Part shown: positions 6,058 through 14,313 of the stretch, in pieces
Layout of the letters: each line of letters starts with the position of its first letter
Position numbering within the stretch: the stretch's first letter is position 1
NCBI RefSeq assembly: GCF_900102685.1
Contig: NZ_FMZA01000025.1
Span: 1-38,791 of the forward strand
Length of the DNA stretch: 38,791 nt
Source: Melghirimyces thermohalophilus
Lineage (GTDB): Bacteria; Bacillota; Bacilli; Thermoactinomycetales; DSM-45169
Direction: 5' to 3'
Program-made: the position numbers and the translations under genes
Notes under the pieces: generated by a model
The model's database searches: none
What the model saw: the letters and a program-made list of their open reading frames with translations, nothing else
What the model was told of the DNA's origin: nothing

Positions 6058-6357
6058 TCAACTCTGTTGCCGATTTGGGGTGGGAAGGACCTGGGTATAC
6101 AAGTGGGCCAGCTTCTGTTCCAAATCGCTGATGATCTCCCTGCCTTGCACCCGATCAATCAGACCGGCCCGCACCGCAAAGTCGATTTCGCGGGAAAGAC
6201 CGAACATTTGGGTATCCAACACCTCTTCATACAGGGGACATTTGGGTGCGGTCAGATTATCCAGTTGAACAGCGATCAGCTGTTCAATCTTCTTCGCATC
6301 TTCCCTCAACAGCTGCTCGGCGCGCTGTGCCAAATCGGCTTGAGTCGGCGTAGACAC
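6058..6357 (-). CDS. ylaN: YlaN/DUF1507 family protein (Fur-linked iron protein)
   Basis: 99 residues, the usual family length. The diagnostic block NLTAPKCPLYEEVLDTQMFG followed by LSREIDFAVRAGL is almost identical in all Bacillales YlaN proteins. The start is GTG 6357 with a GGGGGG ribosome site 6 bases before it. YlaN was long an essential protein of unknown function; in Bacillus and Staphylococcus it has been linked to iron homeostasis through binding iron and the repressor Fur. In B. subtilis ylaN lies beside the glutaminase gene glsA2 (ylaM), and the same neighbour is present here 117 bases upstream, so the local order is conserved. It ends at a terminator facing the toxin array, which therefore sits immediately outside this conserved block. 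Confidence 0.95.
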   Translation of the reverse strand: MSTPTQADLAQRAEQLLREDAKKIEQLIAVQLDNLTAPKCPLYEEVLDTQMFGLSREIDFAVRAGLIDRVQGREIISDLEQKLAHLYTQVLPTPNRQQS

Positions 6358-6474
6358 GTTTTACCCCCCCAATCCACCGTTCGAAACCAAACGGTTCAAC
6401 GTTCACGTGCACTCATTCAAACCTAAGTTTAACACGAGCCTGAACCATTTGCAAAGCTCCGAGCCTGTCCCTTT

Positions 6475-7386
6475 TTAGAAGATGCTCAGATTCCATTCCC
6501 GGGACAGATCCTGCAACAACCGCACGCCCGCATAGCTGTTCCCTTTTTCATCCAGGGCCGGACCGTATACTCCGATCCCCATCCGGTTGGGAACCGATGC
6601 CATGATGCCGCCGGAGACACCGCTCTTGGCCGGAATTCCCACCTGGATGGCAAACGCTCCGGAGGCATTGTACATTCCGCAGGTGACCATAAATGTTTTC
6701 ACCAGACGTGCCAAGGAGCGGGGAATCACCTGCTGGCCGGCGGCGTTTTCGCCGTGACGGGACAGGCAGAAGCCCATCCGCGACAAATCATTGCAGGTGA
6801 CAGAGATGGCGCATTGCCGAAAGTAGAGTTCCAAGGTGGCTTCCACATCCTCGATCACCCCGAATTCCTTTAAAAAATAGGCCATGGATCGGTTGCGATA
6901 ACCGGTGGCACGTTCGGAATGGTAGACCGCCTCGTCCACTCCGATATCCGGATTTCCCGACATGTCTTGAACCAGTTTGAGCACCCGCTCCAGCCGTTCC
7001 TCCACGGACAATCCTTCAATCATGGAACTGACCACCAAGGCACCGGAATTGATCATCGGATTGAGGGGTTTTTTCGGTGAATACAGCTCAAGATCGGAAA
7101 TGGCGTTAAAAGGGTTGCCGGTGGGCTCCATCCCGACACGTTCAAATACCTTCTCCGGTCCCCAGTCCATAAGAGCGATAATTAAGGTGATCACCTTGGA
7201 AATGCTTTGTAGGGAGTACTGAACTGAGCAATCTCCAGCGGAAAAGGTTTCGCCATTGCTAGTATAGACCGAAACTCCCAGAGCAGCAGAATTTTGCCGG
7301 GACAGCTCGGGGATATAATCGGCCACCTTCCCTTCCCCGGCCTGCGGGCGATGTTTCTGCACCATCTTTTCCAGAAATGCTTGCAT
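6475..7386 (-). CDS. glsA: Glutaminase (serine-dependent beta-lactamase fold)
   Basis: 303 residues from ATG 7386, close to the family norm of about 305-310. It hydrolyses L-glutamine to glutamate and ammonia in the cytoplasm. The catalytic Ser-x-x-Lys is visible at about Ser61/Lys64 (LQSISKV). Other family blocks are NPMINSGALV, the NRSMAYFLKEFG region, TCNDLSRMG and the glycine-rich KSGVSGGIMASVP near the C-terminus. The frame is open further upstream to 7503, but AGGAGGAG at about 7392-7399 positions the ATG at 7386 and the extra N-terminus has no family counterpart. It is transcribed toward ylaN and divergent from the small gene at 7490; the B. subtilis counterpart is ylaM/glsA2. Confidence 0.93.
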   Translation of the reverse strand: MQAFLEKMVQKHRPQAGEGKVADYIPELSRQNSAALGVSVYTSNGETFSAGDCSVQYSLQSISKVITLIIALMDWGPEKVFERVGMEPTGNPFNAISDLELYSPKKPLNPMINSGALVVSSMIEGLSVEERLERVLKLVQDMSGNPDIGVDEAVYHSERATGYRNRSMAYFLKEFGVIEDVEATLELYFRQCAISVTCNDLSRMGFCLSRHGENAAGQQVIPRSLARLVKTFMVTCGMYNASGAFAIQVGIPAKSGVSGGIMASVPNRMGIGVYGPALDEKGNSYAGVRLLQDLSREWNLSIF

Positions 7387-7422
7387 CCTATGCTCCTCCT
7401 CCCGGGGGTGATATTCTTTATT

Positions 7423-7449
7423 TTGTTCCCCTGATGGCTCGTGTATAAT
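7423..7449 (+). promoter_or_regulatory. Candidate sigma-A promoter for the gene at 7490
   Basis: TTGTTC (7423-7428) and a perfect TATAAT (7444-7449) are separated by 15 bases, slightly short. The -10 lies about 40 bases before the ATG and an AGGAG ribosome site follows at 7477-7481. The position between two divergent genes supports a promoter, though the suboptimal spacing lowers certainty. Confidence 0.5.
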
Positions 7450-7489
7450 GGGAAGGGAATATTGAACCTGAGAAACAGGAGCGTTACAC

Positions 7490-7852
7490 ATGAATCCGAT
7501 CATTCAACTGACGGGAAAAGTAACTTACCCGATCACCCTAGACCCCACTCTGTGGATCTTCGACGACCGCCGCTTTGAGATGGCCGATCGTTTTCCCGGG
7601 GTGAACGGGCTGGGGATGGAGCTGGCCCCCTTCCTGGACCATGCAAAACCCCTGCCGGAAGCGGCGAAGATGGTGATCTACCAACGGGAAGGCAGTCAAA
7701 CCGTTCTTCCCTTGGAAGATGCCCGCACTGCGGTGCTCCAGTTTGCCCAGGAAGGAAAACCGATCCACCCCGGTGGCCCCGCTCTTCTCCATCTTCCCGA
7801 CGGAAAGCTGGATCAGCCCATCGGCTCCATCGAAAAAATGGAATTGGTATAA
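7490..7852 (+). CDS. Conserved Bacillales protein of unknown function
   Basis: 120 residues starting MNPIIQLTGKVTYPITLDP, with TLWIFDDRRFEM at about 20-31. The N-terminal pattern 'l.gkv.ypITLDPtvWIFDDRk' is shared by a family of Bacillales proteins that some databases label peptidyl-prolyl isomerase, without evidence I can see for that activity. The middle (LGMELAPFLDHAKP, a family block near the end of longer homologues) and the C-terminal HLPDGKLDQPIGSIE suggest a small soluble cytoplasmic protein. No signal peptide or membrane helix. It is monocistronic with its own promoter and terminator. Confidence 0.75.
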   Translation: MNPIIQLTGKVTYPITLDPTLWIFDDRRFEMADRFPGVNGLGMELAPFLDHAKPLPEAAKMVIYQREGSQTVLPLEDARTAVLQFAQEGKPIHPGGPALLHLPDGKLDQPIGSIEKMELV

Positions 7853-7860
7853 AATAACTT

Positions 7861-7885
7861 GATCCCCGGCTCTGTGCCGGGGATC
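7861..7885 (+). terminator. Hairpin terminator between convergent genes
   Basis: GATCCCCGGC (7861-7870) and GCCGGGGATC (7876-7885) form a perfect 10-bp stem with a TCTGT loop. The T tract is weak. It sits between the convergent gene at 7490 and the aldehyde dehydrogenase and may serve both. Confidence 0.7.
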
Positions 7886-7926
7886 TTAATTTGGGTTTGG
7901 GGAAACCATGAACACCGTCATTCACC

Positions 7927-9459
7927 TTATTCCGACCGGAAAAACTCCTTGGTCAGCTTGGGAAGTCCCTTCAACCCCTGAAGCGGGCGGCGGCCGTAGA
8001 GGAGGTGGAGGAGAGAACGAAGGGCCTTGAACTGATCCGGATGGTAGGGAAACCAGTTGAGTTCCCGTCTCTTTTTACCGGGATGGGTGAGGACCGACGT
8101 GGGGTGGACAAAGGTGAGCAGCCCCTCGGGGCCGTGATAGCGGCCGATCCCACTGTCCTTGTTACCCCCGTACGGAAGATGCGGGTTGGCGATGCCGATC
8201 ATCACATCATTGACACAGACGTTGCCGCTGTTGATTCGGGCGGCCACCCGGCCCGCTTTCTCCCGATCCTTCGACCAGACGCTGGCATTGAGGCCATAGG
8301 GAGTCTCGTTAGCCAGCTGGACCGCCTCTTCCTCTGAAGAGAAAGGCATAATCGGAAGAACGGGACCGAAGGTTTCATCCCGCATGATCTTCATGGAATG
8401 ATCCACATCCACCAGTACCGTCGGCTCAAAGTGGAGGGTCTCGCCGTTGAGTCGTTTTCCTCCGCACAGGATGCGAGCTCCTTTCTCTGTTGCATCCTTC
8501 AGGTGGGATTCCACGATCTCCATCTGCTGGGGACTGGTCATCGATCCGATATCGGCATCATCCGGCTGGCCCACCCGCAACTGATCCGTTTTCTCTTTTA
8601 CCTTTTGAACAAAGGAATCGTAGACGGAAGATTCCACATAAACCCGTTCCACCGCCATGCAGGTTTGCCCGGCATTGGTAAAGGCTCCCCACAACGCCCC
8701 GTTGACCGCCCGATCCAGATCCGCATCGGCAAACACGACCATCGGGTCTTTGCCCCCCAGCTCCAGGTCCACTGGGATTAGCTTTTCGGCGGCGGCCGCC
8801 ATGATTTTTCTGCCGGTGGCGGCACTCCCGGTGAAAAAGATTTTGTCCGGTCCGGCATCCACCAGATGATGTCCCGTCTCCTTCCCTCCGTGAAGCACCC
8901 GGAACACTCCCTTCGGCAGGGAAAGGGAGGAAAACAGCTCTTCGATCACCTGACCGGTCAGCGGTGAAATCTCCGAAGGCTTAAAGAGAACCGCATTACC
9001 TGCAATCATGGCCGACACCACGGGAATCACAGATAACATAAAGGGATAATTCCAGGGGGAGATGACAGCGACCACCCCCATGGGACGGTACTCCACCCGG
9101 GATCGACGCCCGATCAGGGTGACAGGAGTGGGTACCTGCTTCGTCTTCAAGATGGAGGCCGCCTTTTTTTCGTAATACTTTAAGGTAGACACCGTCGGCA
9201 AGATATCCGACATCAGGGCTTCCAGCTCCACTTTCCCTGTATCCTGGGCAATTTTTTTCGCCAATTCCGGAGCTTGCTCCACGATCTCCTCTCGGAGACG
9301 TTTAATAAAGCGAAGCCGTTCCGCAAGCGGCATCTCCTTCCAGGAGGTAAAGGCCTCCCGGGCTTCCGCCATCGCCTGCTCGACGTCCTCCTTTTTCGCC
9401 TCCTTCAGTTCACCCATCTTCTTCGCTGTGGCCGGATTCCACATTTCCAGAACACTCAT
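7927..9459 (-). CDS. NAD(P)-dependent aldehyde dehydrogenase
   Basis: 510 residues from ATG 9459. It oxidises an aldehyde to the acid in the cytoplasm; the substrate cannot be fixed. All catalytic landmarks are present: Asn137 in SPWNYPF, Lys160 in FKPSEISP (cofactor), the FTGSAATG Rossmann segment, Glu233 in LELGGKDPM and the nucleophile Cys267 in NAGQTCMA. The usual domain ends near residue 455; a C-terminal extension of about 50 residues rich in basic and aromatic residues (FKALRSLLHLLYGRRPLQ) resembles the membrane-associating tails of some ALDH3-like enzymes. The frame is open upstream to 9555, but GGAGGGGAG directly before ATG 9459 decides the start. It is convergent with the small gene at 7490 and appears monocistronic. 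Confidence 0.92.
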   Translation of the reverse strand: MSVLEMWNPATAKKMGELKEAKKEDVEQAMAEAREAFTSWKEMPLAERLRFIKRLREEIVEQAPELAKKIAQDTGKVELEALMSDILPTVSTLKYYEKKAASILKTKQVPTPVTLIGRRSRVEYRPMGVVAVISPWNYPFMLSVIPVVSAMIAGNAVLFKPSEISPLTGQVIEELFSSLSLPKGVFRVLHGGKETGHHLVDAGPDKIFFTGSAATGRKIMAAAAEKLIPVDLELGGKDPMVVFADADLDRAVNGALWGAFTNAGQTCMAVERVYVESSVYDSFVQKVKEKTDQLRVGQPDDADIGSMTSPQQMEIVESHLKDATEKGARILCGGKRLNGETLHFEPTVLVDVDHSMKIMRDETFGPVLPIMPFSSEEEAVQLANETPYGLNASVWSKDREKAGRVAARINSGNVCVNDVMIGIANPHLPYGGNKDSGIGRYHGPEGLLTFVHPTSVLTHPGKKRRELNWFPYHPDQFKALRSLLHLLYGRRPLQGLKGLPKLTKEFFRSE

Positions 9460-9720
9460 GGGCTCCCCTCCGTTTCTACGGTGATCCACATTCATATGGA
9501 TAATGACAATACGCTTTAGTATCATTTTAAATCCTTCTCTTGTTGTTGTAAACATGCCAAGATAATAAATAATTTGAATCTTTTATCTATACTATTATCC
9601 TGAGTAGGTATATATTCAACGTTACTGTCTACTCTATTTTTATATCTTTAACTTCTATTAACTGTTTTTTTAATATAAAGTGAGATGAATGGAGAGAGAA
9701 GAAAGGAGAGGAAACAACCG

Positions 9721-10503
9721 ATGCCAAAAGCTCAAGTAAATGAATCGACTATTTACTATCAATCTACAGGAAAAGGAACGCCACTCTTTTTCATACCGGG
9801 ACTCGGGGCGGGAATCAGCATGTACGAACCTCAGCAGCAATATTTTAAAGCGGAATATCAAGTCATTATTCCGGAATTGAGAGGGAATGGAAGATCAGGA
9901 AGTCTGAGTGGTGTTTCTCCAAATCAGGTGATGGACACACAGTGTTATGATATTTATGAGTTAATGAACCAACTTAATATCAAGAGTGCAGTATTTATTG
10001 GTGTGTCTTATGGAGGCGTGTTCTGTCAGAAATTCGCCTCGTTGTTTCCGGAAAGAATAAAAGGCCTTGTGATTGCAGACAGTTTTTGTGACACTAGGAT
10101 AAAGTCGATGGGTTTAATGCAGATTATTGCAGCTTATTCGGCTATTCCTATGTATTATCTTCCTAAGAAATGGCTGGTCGCTATGACGGCAGGAAGTTAC
10201 AAAAAATGGCCGAAGGCGTCGAACGAAATGCAAAAAACAATGAGAACTATCCGCAGAAATGAAGTAGCCAAACAAAGACTTTATATTAATCGCATTAATT
10301 ACACAACGTTTTTACCGGATATTCATTCTCCTGTTTTGCTCATAAGCGGGAAACAGATGCCTTCGTCATGGATGGAGCATATCCATAAACTATTACCTGA
10401 TTCGCAATTGATTTATATTGAAAATTCTTTTGACCCAAGTAATTTATGTCAGCCTGATGAGTTTAACAAACATGTGAATGATTATCTGGATAAACTCCAC
10501 TAA
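9721..10503 (+). CDS. Alpha/beta-hydrolase-fold protein lacking two triad residues
   Basis: 260 residues from ATG 9721, placed by AAAGGAGAGG about 12 bases upstream; an upstream in-frame ATG at 9685 has no ribosome site. The fold is clear: FFIPGLGAG oxyanion region, PELRGNGRSG, and the nucleophile elbow GVSYGG with Ser96. The usual acid position reads SGKQMPSSW where relatives have 'GkqD', and the usual 'sGHdPSNL..P..F' reads NSFDPSNLCQPDEF, so both the catalytic Asp and the catalytic His appear to be missing. It may be inactive or have a non-hydrolytic role. The gene and its flank are AT-richer than the neighbouring ALDH gene, and a second hydrolase follows 430 bases later. Confidence 0.85.
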   Translation: MPKAQVNESTIYYQSTGKGTPLFFIPGLGAGISMYEPQQQYFKAEYQVIIPELRGNGRSGSLSGVSPNQVMDTQCYDIYELMNQLNIKSAVFIGVSYGGVFCQKFASLFPERIKGLVIADSFCDTRIKSMGLMQIIAAYSAIPMYYLPKKWLVAMTAGSYKKWPKASNEMQKTMRTIRRNEVAKQRLYINRINYTTFLPDIHSPVLLISGKQMPSSWMEHIHKLLPDSQLIYIENSFDPSNLCQPDEFNKHVNDYLDKLH

Positions 10504-10646
10504 TATGTATGCCCAATTCTCGTTTCGTAGCTGTTGTTTCGTTCCGTAGTTCATCGAGTTACGCAACCACTCTGGTTTTTAATGGCCCAAAGATATACAA
10601 ATCAATGGAGAACCTTAAAGAGTACTGCTAGATAGGTGATTATTGC

Positions 10647-10684
10647 AAAAAAACGAAAGCCGCATTCTCCCTTAGAAATGCGGC
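10647..10684 (-). terminator. Hairpin with minus-strand T run (possible relic terminator)
   Basis: GCCGCATT (10659-10666) and AATGCGGC (10677-10684) pair perfectly. On the minus strand the stem is followed by CTTTCG and then T7. No minus-strand gene lies directly upstream, so it may be left over from a deleted gene. Confidence 0.45.
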
Positions 10685-10831
10685 AAAGAATTGCATGCAA
10701 TCCGAAGGAAAGAAGTTCACTTATCGACAATGCGGTGTAAAGGATTCTTCAAGTTAGTATGGACAAAGGTGAGATTGCGAAAAAGAATGTGAAAGAAACG
10801 TCCTTTTTGCTGCTCCGTCTTCGGAGGCGTG

Positions 10832-10942
10832 ATGCTCTGGCTACACAAACAAGATCAAACGCTAGAGAAACTCATTGAGATTTGTATTGACCGGGGTTAT
10901 CGGGATCAGCCATGGAAAGGAAGTGACCAAAGAAGATGCTAA
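10832..10942 (+). CDS. Possible 36-residue ORF upstream of the second hydrolase
   Basis: An ATG at 10832 preceded by GGAGGCGTG opens a frame reading MLWLHKQDQTLEKLIEIC, then IDRGYRDQPWKGSDQRRC. It overlaps the start of the next gene by 7 bases, which would allow translational coupling. No family recognised. The rest of the 10,504-10,935 interval holds only the hairpin at 10,647 and nothing else I can support. It could equally be a decayed gene end. Confidence 0.25.
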   Translation: MLWLHKQDQTLEKLIEICIDRGYRDQPWKGSDQRRC

Positions 10943-11805
10943 GTAACTCATCACAAATCAATTCATTTGAACTGAATATAAACAAGATCATCGTCCGATG
11001 CTACACAGCTGGAGAAACAGGGTCACCTGTTATTCTTCTTCATGGAGCAGGCGTTGACTCGGCCAATATCTCTTGGAATGAAGTAATAGGACCTTTATCG
11101 AAAACGCACCGTGTATTTGCGCCTGATTTACCTGGGTATGGAGCAAGTGATAAACCGGATATAGAATATTCACTTTCGTTTTACATGGATTTTTTGAAAC
11201 AATTCATGAATACCCTAAATCTTAATCAGGCGAGTTTGATTGGTTTGTCACTGGGTGGCGGAATATCTCTTGGATTTGCGCTTGAGTATCCATTGCGAGT
11301 GGACAAATTGATATTGGTAGATGCGTGGGGCCTTTTCAACAAACTGCCATTTCACCGTCTATCCTATTGGTACACAAAATCATTCTTCAATGAACTATCT
11401 TATAAATTATCGGGTAAAAGTAGGAGGTTTGTGAAATGGACGCTACTAAATAGCTTGTTTGGAAATCCAAACAAGCTATCAGAACAACTCGTGGACGAAG
11501 TTCATGAGGCTTTAAAAGCTCATGATGCAGGTAAAGCATTCATTTCATTTCAGAGAAGTGAAATCACAAAAACAGGTCTTCGTACGAACTTGGCGGGAAG
11601 GTTTTCCGAAATAAAAAACCCAACATTAATTGTTCATGGCACTGATGATATGAGTGTTCCTGTTAAATATGCGAAAGAAGCGCATGACGGTATACAAGGA
11701 TCAGAGATTTATCTGATGGAAGGGTGTAAACATTGGCCCCAAAAAGAGAGACCCGATGAATTTACCAAAGTGATAACAAAATTTTTGTTGAAAGAGTATA
11801 GTTGA
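10936..11805 (+). CDS. Alpha/beta hydrolase with intact catalytic triad
   Basis: 289 residues. Canonical features in order: VILLHGAGVDSANISW (oxyanion hole), FAPDLPGYGASDKPD, nucleophile elbow GLSLGG with Ser105, the catalytic acid in VHGTDDMSVP near residue 236, and the catalytic His in EGCKHWPQKERPDEF near 266. It is similar to the soluble lyase/esterase-type hydrolases of the MhpC/DhaA kind; the substrate is unknown. ATG 10936 follows AAGGAAGTG by about 12 bases. Unlike its upstream relative at 9,721 this copy has a complete triad. The two are distant in sequence, so this is not a simple tandem duplication. Confidence 0.9.
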   Translation: MLSNSSQINSFELNINKIIVRCYTAGETGSPVILLHGAGVDSANISWNEVIGPLSKTHRVFAPDLPGYGASDKPDIEYSLSFYMDFLKQFMNTLNLNQASLIGLSLGGGISLGFALEYPLRVDKLILVDAWGLFNKLPFHRLSYWYTKSFFNELSYKLSGKSRRFVKWTLLNSLFGNPNKLSEQLVDEVHEALKAHDAGKAFISFQRSEITKTGLRTNLAGRFSEIKNPTLIVHGTDDMSVPVKYAKEAHDGIQGSEIYLMEGCKHWPQKERPDEFTKVITKFLLKEYS

Positions 11806-12167
11806 TTCTTTCGATCGTCCAATTTCGTTTCAGGTTGTCAAATATAGCAATATCCTCGGAGGTTATTCCTATATAACTGCGAACACTTTCATAATAAACG
11901 TTTCTCATTAACTATGTGTCAAAATTAAGAAGAATAATACCGTACAGAAAGGTGGAAGATTGTGCGCGAACTTAAAAATTTTCTTGTAAGGCTTTTTTCT
12001 TTGTAAAAAGGCTTGGACCTAGCTTCCTCCTTTGACCATATCCAGACCAATGACAGAATCCACCTTTTAACACATCTCCCTTAATATATTCGCCGGCAGC
12101 CCCTCGCTCATCTTATCGTTTCATAGCTTCGCTGGTTATGCGGGGTCGATGTCCCAACCTTATCCAC
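11806..12167. other. Intergenic region without recognisable gene
   Basis: This 360-base AT-rich stretch separates the second hydrolase from the convergent hotdog gene. Several short frames exist but none has a ribosome site and recognisable protein text. A partial inverted repeat AAGGCTTTTTTC...AAAAAGGCTT around 11,990-12,013 could form a short hairpin. Nothing else is supported. Confidence 0.4.
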
Positions 12168-12193
12168 AAAAAACCGCCCCGATACCGGGCCGG
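12168..12193 (-). terminator. Terminator of the M42 peptidase-hotdog unit
   Basis: CCGCCCCG (12174-12181) and CGGGCCGG (12186-12193) pair with one mismatch around ATAC. On the minus strand T6 follows the stem, 6 bases after the stop codon of the hotdog gene. Confidence 0.8.
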
Positions 12194-12198
12194 CTCTT

Positions 12199-12681
12199 TT
12201 ACGATGTCATAGGGATGATGGCGAAGGTGCCGGTGGCGTGCGCAATCCGTTTCCCCGATCCGTTTTCCACCTTGCAATCAGCAAAGGTCAGGGTGTTACC
12301 CAAGCGGATCAGCCGAGCTTCGGAAATCAGCTCGCTACCTACGCCCGGCTCCAAATAGTTTACCTTCATCTCCACGGTCACCGCCACTTTTCCCTCGGGC
12401 AGACTTTTGTTGATTAAAGAGCCCATGGTCGAATCGGCGAGGGTACCGATAACCCCGCCGTGGACGATGCCGCCCCGATTCATCATATAGGGGGTGATCG
12501 GAACGCGGAAACGGTAGACCCCGTCTTCCACAAACTCTCCGGAGAGGCCGAGAAAACCCGAAGGATAGGCGCTTCCCCTCTCTCTTTTCTGCCGGATCGC
12601 CTGCAAGGCCAGACGCAGCACCTCTTTTTCCTCTTCTGTTGACGACTGCATCATATCGTGAAATTCCTGGTATAGATCCAT
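12199..12681 (-). CDS. PaaI-family hotdog thioesterase
   Basis: 160 residues from ATG 12681, set by AAGGAGAAC; the frame open upstream to 12798 runs into the peptidase gene and is not used. The 4HBT/hotdog core is evident: MMNRGGIVHGGVIGTLADS holds the HGG...D motif that binds the CoA thioester, followed by beta strands AVTVEMKVNYLEP and a final GTFAIIP. Such proteins hydrolyse acyl- or aryl-CoA thioesters in the cytoplasm. The N-terminus (LYQEFHDMMQSSTEEEKEVL) is a helical extension typical of Bacillales YdiI/PaaI relatives. It begins 19 bases after the M42 aminopeptidase and ends at a terminator, so the two are probably co-transcribed. A distant homologue is at 19,364. Confidence 0.88.
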   Translation of the reverse strand: MDLYQEFHDMMQSSTEEEKEVLRLALQAIRQKRERGSAYPSGFLGLSGEFVEDGVYRFRVPITPYMMNRGGIVHGGVIGTLADSTMGSLINKSLPEGKVAVTVEMKVNYLEPGVGSELISEARLIRLGNTLTFADCKVENGSGKRIAHATGTFAIIPMTS

Positions 12682-12700
12682 GGCGTTCTCCTTTTTCAAA

Positions 12701-13753
12701 TTACATCGATGGGGTTTGAATATATCGGTGCAACAGTCGGTACGTGTTTTCCAAGGCCTCCCGGTGAGTTCTTTCAAAAGCATGAGAAGCATCCACACCA
12801 GGCCCGACCAGGCCGTGGATCAGGTCATGACCGGCGCGGACGGCGGCGCTGGCATCGGAGTTGTAATAGGGATAAATGTCCACTCGATGGTGCAGCCCTT
12901 CCGCCTCCGCCAATTCCGTCAACTTTTTCCGCAGTCCGTAATGGTAAGGACCGCTGGAATCCTTGGCACAGATGGAGACGCAAAACTCGTCAGTGGTCTG
13001 TCCCTTACCGATCGCCCCCATATCGACGGCCAGATACTCCCGCACCCGATCGGGAATGTTGGAGTTGGCACCAAAGCCCACCTCTTCCAAGGTACTGAAG
13101 TAGAAATGGGTGGTATGGGGCAGGGAGAGATCCTGCTCCACCACTTGGATGATCAGTTCCAGCAAAATGGCGGCACTCGCCTTGTCATCCATATGCCGCC
13201 CTTTGATAAAACCCGATTCCGTCACTTCAACCCGGGGGTCGAAGGAGACAAAATCCCCAACCTCAATCCCTAATCGACGGACCGCCTCAGCATCCTCCAC
13301 CCGGGCATCCAGGCGCACTTCCATGTTTTCCGCTTTTCGCTCCTGTTTGCGAGCATCATGGTAGACATGGACGGAGGTGTGGGTCGCGAGGATCGTCCCT
13401 GTCACCTGCCCGCCGGAACGGGTGAGCACCGTGCAATAGTTCCCCTCGACGGAATGCCAGGTAAATCCTCCGATATTGGTCAGCTGCAAACATCCATTGG
13501 GCTTGATCTCCTTTACCATCGCCCCCAGGGTGTCCACATGGGCAGTCAGATAGCGATGACGGTTCCGGTCCTCACCCGCCAGGGTGACCAAGAGCCCTCC
13601 TTTGGCTGGTTCAAAAAGTTTTAGTTTCGAAGCATAAGGGGATAACTTCTCTTTCAAAAAACGGACAGCCTCATCCGCGGCTCCCGTCGGACTGGGAATG
13701 CGGATCAGACGGACCAAGTGGTCCACGATGGAATCTATCGGCGTATCCATCAT
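12701..13753 (-). CDS. M42-family metallo-aminopeptidase
   Basis: 350 residues, the family length. Two-zinc M42 peptidases (glutamyl aminopeptidase/YsdC/FrvX group) remove N-terminal residues from peptides in the cytoplasm, often as large shells. Metal and catalytic residues are visible: His72-x-Asp74 in TAHVDTLG, Asp189-Asp190 in RHMDDKAS, the catalytic Glu223-Glu224 in TLEEVGFGA, Asp244 in AVDMGAIG and the last His in DASHAFERTH. The initial part (IPSPTGAADEAVRFL) is the standard start of this family. AGAGGAG lies 5-8 bases before the two adjacent ATGs (13753, 13750). It is followed by the hotdog gene with a 19-base gap. Confidence 0.93.
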   Translation of the reverse strand: MMDTPIDSIVDHLVRLIRIPSPTGAADEAVRFLKEKLSPYASKLKLFEPAKGGLLVTLAGEDRNRHRYLTAHVDTLGAMVKEIKPNGCLQLTNIGGFTWHSVEGNYCTVLTRSGGQVTGTILATHTSVHVYHDARKQERKAENMEVRLDARVEDAEAVRRLGIEVGDFVSFDPRVEVTESGFIKGRHMDDKASAAILLELIIQVVEQDLSLPHTTHFYFSTLEEVGFGANSNIPDRVREYLAVDMGAIGKGQTTDEFCVSICAKDSSGPYHYGLRKKLTELAEAEGLHHRVDIYPYYNSDASAAVRAGHDLIHGLVGPGVDASHAFERTHREALENTYRLLHRYIQTPSM

Positions 13754-13811
13754 GATCGCTCCTCTCTGATCGCTGGATGATTTGTATTATACCAAGGGGG
13801 AGTCCCCGCAA

Positions 13812-13838
13812 CAAAAAAAGAGAAACCCTGACGGTTTC
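13812..13838 (-). terminator. Terminator of the AbrB-like gene
   Basis: GAAACC (13822-13827) and GGTTTC (13833-13838) pair around a short CTGAC loop, and on the minus strand a T7 run follows. It lies between the AbrB-like gene and the M42 peptidase and separates their transcription. Confidence 0.75.
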
Positions 13839-13884
13839 CCATGAAGAAAAGATCCGATGTCCCGTCAGGTACCCGACCCATGGG

Positions 13885-14142
13885 TTACGATTTCTTTTCC
13901 ATGGCTGACGCCAGTTCCTTCAGGCAGTCGCGACAAACATTTTTTCTGCGGTAGGATACCACCTGGTCGACGCTTCCACAAAAAAGGCAGGAGGGGCTGT
14001 ACTTTTTTAAAATCACATGGGAGTCATCCACATAGATTTCCAAGGGGTCTCTCACATCAATATCCATCGTTCGCCTCAACTCCACCGGCAACACAATCCG
14101 CCCCAATTCATCCACTTTCCGCACAATTCCCGTCGCTTTCAC
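13885..14142 (-). CDS. AbrB/SpoVT-type transition regulator with four-Cys tail
   Basis: 85 residues from GTG 14142. The swapped-hairpin DNA-binding domain is textbook AbrB: KATGIVRKVDELGRIVLPVE, then LRRTMDIDVRDPLEIYVD. After ILKKY the C-terminus is not the AbrB multimerisation domain but a short CLFCG ... VCRDCL module, two CxxC pairs that could bind zinc. Similar CxxC-tailed AbrB proteins are common in Bacillales. A frame opens as far as 14241, but GGAGGTGA (about 14148-14155) fits GTG 14142, which also gives the canonical N-terminus. AbrB relatives repress stationary-phase genes at AT-rich DNA; targets here are unknown. It is divergent from the alanine symporter. Confidence 0.9.
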   Translation of the reverse strand: MKATGIVRKVDELGRIVLPVELRRTMDIDVRDPLEIYVDDSHVILKKYSPSCLFCGSVDQVVSYRRKNVCRDCLKELASAMEKKS

Positions 14143-14313
14143 AAATTTCACCTCCAGGTAATAAAAAGAATCAGTTCCTTTTACACCACACTGTTTCCAC
14201 CTCACAACCCGGAATCCCTTCTTTTCAGCAAAAATTGGCACTTATCTGCTGAAAGGTAATTTTCGATTCATGTCGAAAATTAATGAGATGGCTTTATCAA
14301 AGAGGTGATCTCA

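Noticed and set aside
9460-9555. 32-residue N-terminal extension of the aldehyde dehydrogenase
   Set aside because: The text matches no ALDH N-terminus and a strong ribosome site sits directly before ATG 9459.
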